From NCBI GenBank assembly GCA_902796445.1, contig CADBPJ010000221.1, forward strand, positions 1-35,923: 35,923 bases of DNA. Reading direction: 5' to 3'. The translations under genes were made by a program, and so were the position numbers. This stretch comes from an uncultured Ruminococcus sp. (GTDB lineage Bacteria > Bacillota > Clostridia > UBA1381). Numbering within the stretch: position 1 is the stretch's first letter; every line of letters begins with the position of its first letter. Shown piece after piece: positions 31,589-35,923 of this stretch. Below the pieces are notes generated by a model. That model saw only the letters and a program-made list of their open reading frames with translations. It did not search any database and was not told the origin of the DNA.

Positions 31589-32383
31589 TTAATTTAACAA
31601 CGCTCTGTCGTTTGCAAATTCCTCACCGCTTAGTGCCGCGAATTTCTTCAACAAATCATCTACTGTAAGATTTTTCTTTTCCTCACCTGATACATCATAT
31701 ATAATTCTGCCCTCATTCATCATTATAAGTCTGTTACCGTATGCAATGGCATCTTTCATATTATGAGTAATCATCATCGCTGTAAGGTTATTTTCGGAAA
31801 TGAATTTATCCGAAAGTTCAAGAACCTTGCCTGCCGTTGTCGGGTCAAGCGCCGCAGTATGCTCATCAAGCAGCAAAACCTTCGGCTTTTGTGCCACTGC
31901 CATTAAAAGTGTCAATGCCTGTCTTTGTCCGCCTGATAATAAGCCTACCTTACTGCTCATACGGTTTTCAAGTCCCAAGCCTAATTGGCTAAGCATCTCT
32001 TTATATACTTTCTTTTCCTTTGAGGTCAATGCCCACGAAAGTCCGTGCTTTTTACCGCGTCTGTATGCCAACGACATATTCTCCATAATCTGCATATCCG
32101 CCGCCGTTCCCATCATTGGGTCCTGGAAAACTCGTCCGAGGTATTTTGCACGCTTATGTTCAGAAAGTCTTGTAACGTCTGCTCCGTCAATTTCAATAGA
32201 ACCACTGTCTATGTTAAACACTCCGCACACGCTGTTTAATAATGTGGATTTACCTGCACCGTTACCGCCGATAACCGTTACGAAGTCGCCTTCTTTCAGA
32301 TGCAGACTCACGTTAATTAGTGCTTTCTTCTCATTTACTGTGCCTGTATTGAAGGTTTTTGAGATATTATTGATTTTTAACAT
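31589..32383 (-). CDS. ABC importer ATP-binding protein (TrpZ-like)
   Basis: A 264-residue ATPase with Walker A GGNGAGKST (about 39-47), signature LSGGQRQA, Walker B VLLLDEHTAALD (an uncommon EHTAALD in place of EPTAALD), and switch His in MMITHNM. The EHTAALD form is typical of ATPases paired with BPD_transp_2 permeases and ABC_sub_bind lipoproteins. The TTG at 32392 is too close to the GGGGG site; the ATG at 32383, 9 nt away, is chosen. It overlaps the permease end by 17 bp. Confidence 0.9.
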   Translation of the reverse strand: MLKINNISKTFNTGTVNEKKALINVSLHLKEGDFVTVIGGNGAGKSTLLNSVCGVFNIDSGSIEIDGADVTRLSEHKRAKYLGRVFQDPMMGTAADMQIMENMSLAYRRGKKHGLSWALTSKEKKVYKEMLSQLGLGLENRMSSKVGLLSGGQRQALTLLMAVAQKPKVLLLDEHTAALDPTTAGKVLELSDKFISENNLTAMMITHNMKDAIAYGNRLIMMNEGRIIYDVSGEEKKNLTVDDLLKKFAALSGEEFANDRALLN

Positions 32384-33293
32384 TGCTCTCAACCCCCTTT
32401 TTAATTCTTGAGTCCATTATGGACTTTTTCCAGAACGGAATACCAAGGAATATTGCAACAACAAGTGCTGTCAATAATTTCAAGTCATCCGCCTTAAGTC
32501 CCATACGCAATACAAGGCTGATTATAACGTAATACAATATACCGCCAACGATTGCCGATGTAAAACGTACTGCGAGGTTCCTGTAAATCTTTGCAAACAA
32601 TACCTCGCCTATAATTACAGCCGCAAGTCCGATTACGATAGCACCACGTCCCATATTTATGTCGGCAAATCCCTGATACTGTGCCAACAAACCGCCTGAC
32701 AATGCTACGACACCGTTTGAGATCACAAGTCCCAAAATCTTGTTTCTCTCTGTGTTTATACCATTTGCTCGTGACATATTCGGATTACAGCCTGTCGCTC
32801 TTAACGATTGACCAAGCTGTGTGCCGAAGAACAGATATAAAAGTCCGATAATTATTGCCGCAAATATTGCACATTTAATAAGTGCATCTGTAGTATAAAA
32901 GCTTGAGATTAATACAACATCTGAATATTTGCGAACATTGAGTGCCACATTCGCACAAGTAAGTATTCTCAGATTTATTGAATATAAAGCAAACTGTGTA
33001 AGTATTCCTGACAAAATTGCGGGTATTCCGAACTTTGTATGAAATATTCCTGTCATAAGTCCTGCAAGACAGCCTGCGATAAACGCAAGAAGCAATGAAA
33101 TCCATATATTCATTCCATACTGTGTAACACTCATAACCAAAACTGCACCGCCTGTCGCAAAGGAGCCATCAACGGTCAGATCTGCAATATCAAGAATTTT
33201 AAATGTAATGTATACGCCGATTGCCATCAATCCCCAGATAATGCCCTGTGCCATTACCCCAGGCAATCCGAACGACATAATCATATTCAACAT
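32367..33293 (-). CDS. ABC importer permease, BPD_transp_2 family (TrpY-like)
   Basis: A 308-residue membrane protein with about eight to ten helices. It opens with GLPGVMAQGIIWGLMAIGVY and carries the family phrase ILDIADLTVDGSFATGGAV, a cytoplasmic RATGCNPNMSRANGI coupling segment, and a C-terminal basic tail. This family serves importers of branched or aromatic amino acids and similar solutes. It is 70 nt after the binding-protein gene, with a strong intercistronic hairpin between. Confidence 0.9.
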   Translation of the reverse strand: MLNMIMSFGLPGVMAQGIIWGLMAIGVYITFKILDIADLTVDGSFATGGAVLVMSVTQYGMNIWISLLLAFIAGCLAGLMTGIFHTKFGIPAILSGILTQFALYSINLRILTCANVALNVRKYSDVVLISSFYTTDALIKCAIFAAIIIGLLYLFFGTQLGQSLRATGCNPNMSRANGINTERNKILGLVISNGVVALSGGLLAQYQGFADINMGRGAIVIGLAAVIIGEVLFAKIYRNLAVRFTSAIVGGILYYVIISLVLRMGLKADDLKLLTALVVAIFLGIPFWKKSIMDSRIKKGVESNVKNQ

Positions 33294-33316
33294 ATGTATG
33301 ATTTCCTTTCATCATA

Positions 33317-33350
33317 AAATTTTGCAACGGTATTACCCGTTGCAAAATTT
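33317..33350 (-). promoter_or_regulatory. Intercistronic 14-bp hairpin
   Basis: AAATTTTGCAACGG and exact complement with a 6-nt loop between the binding-protein and permease genes. Such hairpins often protect the upstream message or partly terminate, giving more binding protein than permease. Confidence 0.7.
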
Positions 33351-33363
33351 ATTTTATCTTTTA

Positions 33364-34350
33364 TTATTTAAGAGCCTCATAGCCTTCGGGAACTTCAATG
33401 CCCAAAGCCTTTATTCTTGCTTCAACATACTGCTTTGTGGGAGCTGATGCATACTTGATTTCCATATCGCCGGGATTCTTACCGTTTACAAGGATTTCAT
33501 ATGCCATCTCACCTGTAATTCTGCCAAGCTCCTCATATGATATTGAAAGTGTTGCTATACCGCAGCCTTCGCATATACCTGCCTCGCCTGCGATAATCGG
33601 GATCTTCTTCTCTGATGCTACACCGTCAATAATAGCCGCATTTGATGCCGCTGTGTTATCTGTCGGTATATACAATGCGTCCACTTCATTACAAGCCGCT
33701 GTTGTTACAGCTGAAACATCGTTTGAATCTGCAAACGGGAATTCCTTTGTTTCGTAGCCAAGCTTTACAAGCTCCTCTGCCACTCTTTCTATCTGATACT
33801 TTGAGTTAGCCTCTGCTGAGCAGTATAATAAACCTATCTTCTTCGCATCTGGAAGCAATTCCTTAAACATTTCCGCCTGCTGATCAAGCGGTGCAAGGTC
33901 TGATGTACCTGTTACATTTTTTCCTGTTTTTCCGTCAACTACTGTTTCGTCAATAGCTACACCATAGTCAGTAATTGATGTTCCTACAATAGGAATATCG
34001 GGAATAGCATTATATGCTGACTGCAATGCCGCTGTGGCATTTGCAAAAACCATATCAACGCCCTGTGCCTTGAACTGATTTGCGATTGTAGTACAGTTTG
34101 TGCTGTCGCCCTGACCATTCTGCTCGTCGAATTTAACCTTGTCGCCAAGCTTTTCTGTAAGAACGTCCTTAAATCCCTTTGTTGCCGCATCAAGTGCAGG
34201 GTGCTGAACTGTCTGCAATACACCTATTGTGTATGTCTTGTTGTCGTTTGCAACATTGGAGCCTTCATTCTCCTTTGTTGAACAGCCTGCAAATGCCGCT
34301 GTTGCCATAACGCCTGCAAGCGCTACTGTAAGTAGTTTTTTAATTTTCAT
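33364..34350 (-). CDS. ABC importer substrate-binding lipoprotein (ABC_sub_bind, TrpX-like)
   Basis: A 328-residue lipoprotein. The signal peptide is MKIKKLLTVALAGVMATAAF with lipobox AFAGCS (Cys about 23). The mature part is a two-lobe periplasmic-binding fold of the ABC_sub_bind family (TIGVLQTVQHPALDAATKGF, VGTSITDYG, LYIPTDNTAASNAAII). In streptococci the matching TrpXYZ system imports tryptophan; the ligand here is uncertain, as other members take different solutes. It is the first gene of the operon. Confidence 0.92.
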   Translation of the reverse strand: MKIKKLLTVALAGVMATAAFAGCSTKENEGSNVANDNKTYTIGVLQTVQHPALDAATKGFKDVLTEKLGDKVKFDEQNGQGDSTNCTTIANQFKAQGVDMVFANATAALQSAYNAIPDIPIVGTSITDYGVAIDETVVDGKTGKNVTGTSDLAPLDQQAEMFKELLPDAKKIGLLYCSAEANSKYQIERVAEELVKLGYETKEFPFADSNDVSAVTTAACNEVDALYIPTDNTAASNAAIIDGVASEKKIPIIAGEAGICEGCGIATLSISYEELGRITGEMAYEILVNGKNPGDMEIKYASAPTKQYVEARIKALGIEVPEGYEALK

Positions 34351-34376
34351 TTTTTATTCCTCTTTCCATTCATTGA

Positions 34377-34448
34377 TTTTTAGGTCACAATATCAGCAAC
34401 CTAAATAAAAACTAAATCTATTTTACCATAGAATAACAAAAACGTCAA
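34377..34448 (-). promoter_or_regulatory. Promoter and leader hairpin of the ABC importer operon
   Basis: On the minus strand TTGACG (34443-34448) and TAAAAT (34420-34425) have a 17-bp spacer. The leader contains a TTTAGGT / ACCTAAA hairpin (34380-34405). No T-box features (specifier loop, TGGN antiterminator) were found in the short leader. Confidence 0.7.
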
Positions 34449-34511
34449 GTTTTTTTATTAAAATGCAATAAAAAAACATACCATTTTTTTGTCCAACACA
34501 TAAATCTGTTT

Positions 34512-34997
34512 TTATTCGCCCACATTATATATGTGAATAGGACGGATAGATGTGTAGTTGTATGTGGATATGGGACGGCAATCGCTGTCACGGGAATGTG
34601 CGGCAACAAGAACTGTGTCGGGAGTACCCATACCACGGTCTACAACAACAGGTGTGTGGTCATACTTGTCACTCCTCACAAATTGCAGCTGAACAACATC
34701 ACCATCCTGAATTTGGCTTAACGGCACAACGCTCCCCTGCGGGCCCGCGCCCGTATTATTTACAAGAAAACGATACAACTCGTTTACACCTGTCCATGAA
34801 GGGGTGCGGTTATTTGCATTTATATAAAACCAACCGAAAACAGGTGTATAATTCATTATGCCCGCCCCTGCATAAATGCATTGCGATGCAAAATTTGTGC
34901 AGTCACCGCCTATTTCCGAGAAATCGAAGAATTGTGGGTTTCTGCGGTATGCCCATTCTCTCGCGTATCGGACAGCCGCCTCTCTGTTATATAGCAT
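34512..34997 (-). CDS. Amidase_6-type (CHAP-like) putative amidase
   Basis: A 161-residue stand-alone amidase-like domain. YNREAAVRYAREWAYRRNP leads to GGDCTNFASQCIYAGAG with the presumed catalytic Cys, then YDHTPVVV with the presumed His and AHSRDSDCRPIS. This matches the Amidase_6 family, often tied to peptidoglycan or spore-related functions in Clostridia. There is no signal peptide, so it may act inside the cell or forespore, or be exported otherwise. GGAGG is 8 nt from the second ATG (34997) and only 2 nt from the first (35003), so the second is chosen. Confidence 0.82.
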   Translation of the reverse strand: MLYNREAAVRYAREWAYRRNPQFFDFSEIGGDCTNFASQCIYAGAGIMNYTPVFGWFYINANNRTPSWTGVNELYRFLVNNTGAGPQGSVVPLSQIQDGDVVQLQFVRSDKYDHTPVVVDRGMGTPDTVLVAAHSRDSDCRPISTYNYTSIRPIHIYNVGE

Positions 34998-35115
34998 ACT
35001 CATTACCTCCTTGCTATATATTACATAGATTTAGAAAAAATTGTGAAATTTTATTCCAAAATATATAAATAATACATAAAATTTTAAATAGGAAGAAAAA
35101 ATTCCGATTTTTTAG

Positions 35116-35144
35116 TAGACATCAGGCTTTTTTTGTGTTATACT
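35116..35144 (+). promoter_or_regulatory. Promoter of ppdK
   Basis: TAGACA (35116-35121) and TATACT (35139-35144) have a 17-bp spacer, 55 nt before the start codon. Confidence 0.7.
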
Positions 35145-35198
35145 TATTGAGTAGACGTACGCAGTCTAATATTTATTAAAGTTTAGGAGGAGATTCCA

Positions 35199-35923
35199 AT
35201 GGCAAAAAAGTATGTATATCTTTTTTCCGAGGGAGACGCTACAATGAGAGAGCTTCTTGGCGGTAAAGGTGCAAACCTTGCTGAGATGACAAAGCTTGGT
35301 CTTCCTGTTCCGCAGGGTTTCACAATCACAACTGAGGCCTGCACACAGTATTACGAGGATGACAGAACAATCAATGCTGACATCCAGGCACAGATTAACG
35401 AGCATATCGTTAAGATGGAAGAAATCACAGGTAAAAAATTCGGTGACGTAGAAAATCCGCTTTTGGTTTCAGTTCGTTCAGGTGCAAGAGCATCAATGCC
35501 CGGTATGATGGATACAATTCTTAACCTTGGTATCAATGAAGAGGTTGTAGAATACATGGCAAAGGCTTCAAACAACGAGCGTTGGGCTTGGGACTGTTAC
35601 AGAAGATTTATCCAGATGTATTCAGACGTCGTTATGGAGGTTGGTAAGAAGTATTTTGAAGAGCTTATCGACAAGATGAAAGAGGATAGAGGCGTTACTC
35701 AGGACGTTGACCTTACAGCTGATGACCTTAAGGAATTGGCTAATCAGTTTAAAGCAGAGTATAAAGCAAAGATTGGTACAGACTTCCCATCAGATCCGAA
35801 GGAACAGCTGATGGGCGCTGTTATGGCTGTGTTCCGTTCCTGGGACAACCCCAGAGCAAACGTTTATCGCCGCGACAACGATATCCCCTACAGCTGGGGT
35901 ACTGCCGTTAACGTTCAGTCCAT
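35199..35923 (+). CDS. ppdK: Pyruvate, phosphate dikinase (partial, 3' end outside window)
   Basis: Interconverts pyruvate, ATP and Pi with PEP, AMP and PPi. The first 241 codons are present (of about 870-880): MAKKYVYLFSEGDATMRELL then GGKGANLAEMTKLGLPVPQG, the signature of the nucleotide-binding domain, then SVRSGARASMPGMMDTILNL and FRSWDNPRANVYRR. TTAGGAGGAG precedes the ATG. It has its own promoter. With pckG nearby, it suggests PEP/pyruvate interconversion independent of or alongside pyruvate kinase. The C-terminal swivelling His and PEP-binding domains lie outside the window. Confidence 0.96.
   Translation, partial: MAKKYVYLFSEGDATMRELLGGKGANLAEMTKLGLPVPQGFTITTEACTQYYEDDRTINADIQAQINEHIVKMEEITGKKFGDVENPLLVSVRSGARASMPGMMDTILNLGINEEVVEYMAKASNNERWAWDCYRRFIQMYSDVVMEVGKKYFEELIDKMKEDRGVTQDVDLTADDLKELANQFKAEYKAKIGTDFPSDPKEQLMGAVMAVFRSWDNPRANVYRRDNDIPYSWGTAVNVQS

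Noticed and set aside
34351-34448. T-box or tryptophan attenuator before the TrpXYZ-like operon
   Set aside because: The leader is only about 65 nt with one short hairpin; no specifier loop, TGGN sequence or Trp-rich leader peptide is present.
1-35923. CRISPR array or complete insertion sequence
   Set aside because: The direct repeats found are two- or three-copy and not separated by unique spacers of uniform size as in CRISPR; no transposase frame was seen. The only recombinase sits in a housekeeping operon.

Overview
The window looks like chromosomal DNA from a low-GC, spore-forming, monoderm Clostridia species. The signs are SpoVT, a SpoIVB-type protease, two exported SLH-domain (S-layer) proteins, GTP-type PEP carboxykinase with pyruvate phosphate dikinase, RqcH, PcrA, and strong AGGAGG-type Shine-Dalgarno sites. 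I cannot name the species. No rRNA, tRNA, CRISPR array or intact insertion sequence was seen. Thirteen sigma-A-like promoters with an exact 17-bp spacer could be placed by eye, which anchors most transcription units.

Region 1-4294 (minus) is an operon cca - tyrosine recombinase - asp23/gls24 - recG; recG runs off the left edge. Region 4295-6626 (minus) is a terminator-bounded operon of three paralogous single-pass membrane proteins with short repeated extracellular modules and no function I can name. Then come a divergent PRPP synthetase and spoVT, each its own unit.

Region 8.6-15.4 kb is the accessory part. It holds a DUF4143-type AAA ATPase behind three 14-bp repeats phased by exactly 33 bp, and a HipB-like regulator with three palindromes phased by exactly 41 bp next to what looks like the last codons of a deleted hipA. 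It also holds a self-contained 67-codon gene cassette between perfect 29-bp direct repeats, a large SLH protein with a structured about 200-nt leader, a palindrome-rich non-coding element, and a DinJ/YafQ toxin-antitoxin pair.

Region 15.3-21.6 kb (minus) is a four-gene operon: membrane-fusion protein, ABC ATPase, MacB-type permease and an SLH surface protein. The pcrA-rqcH operon follows (25.9-21.9 kb); the rqcH 3' end is duplicated 254 bp downstream. On the plus strand lie a SpoIVB-type protease and a polytopic GT-C-like membrane protein, then pckG (minus).

The HAD phosphatase at 30741-31382 (plus) has a notable leader: a promoter, an arginine-rich 21-codon upstream ORF, and two mutually exclusive structures, one of which would bury the HAD ribosome-binding site. 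Next are a TrpXYZ-like ABC importer (minus; binding protein, permease, ATPase), an Amidase_6-type protein, and the first 241 codons of ppdK at the right edge.

The best candidates for something undescribed are the HAD leader, the three-paralogue membrane operon, the exporter-SLH operon, and the two 3'-end duplications that flank small inserts.
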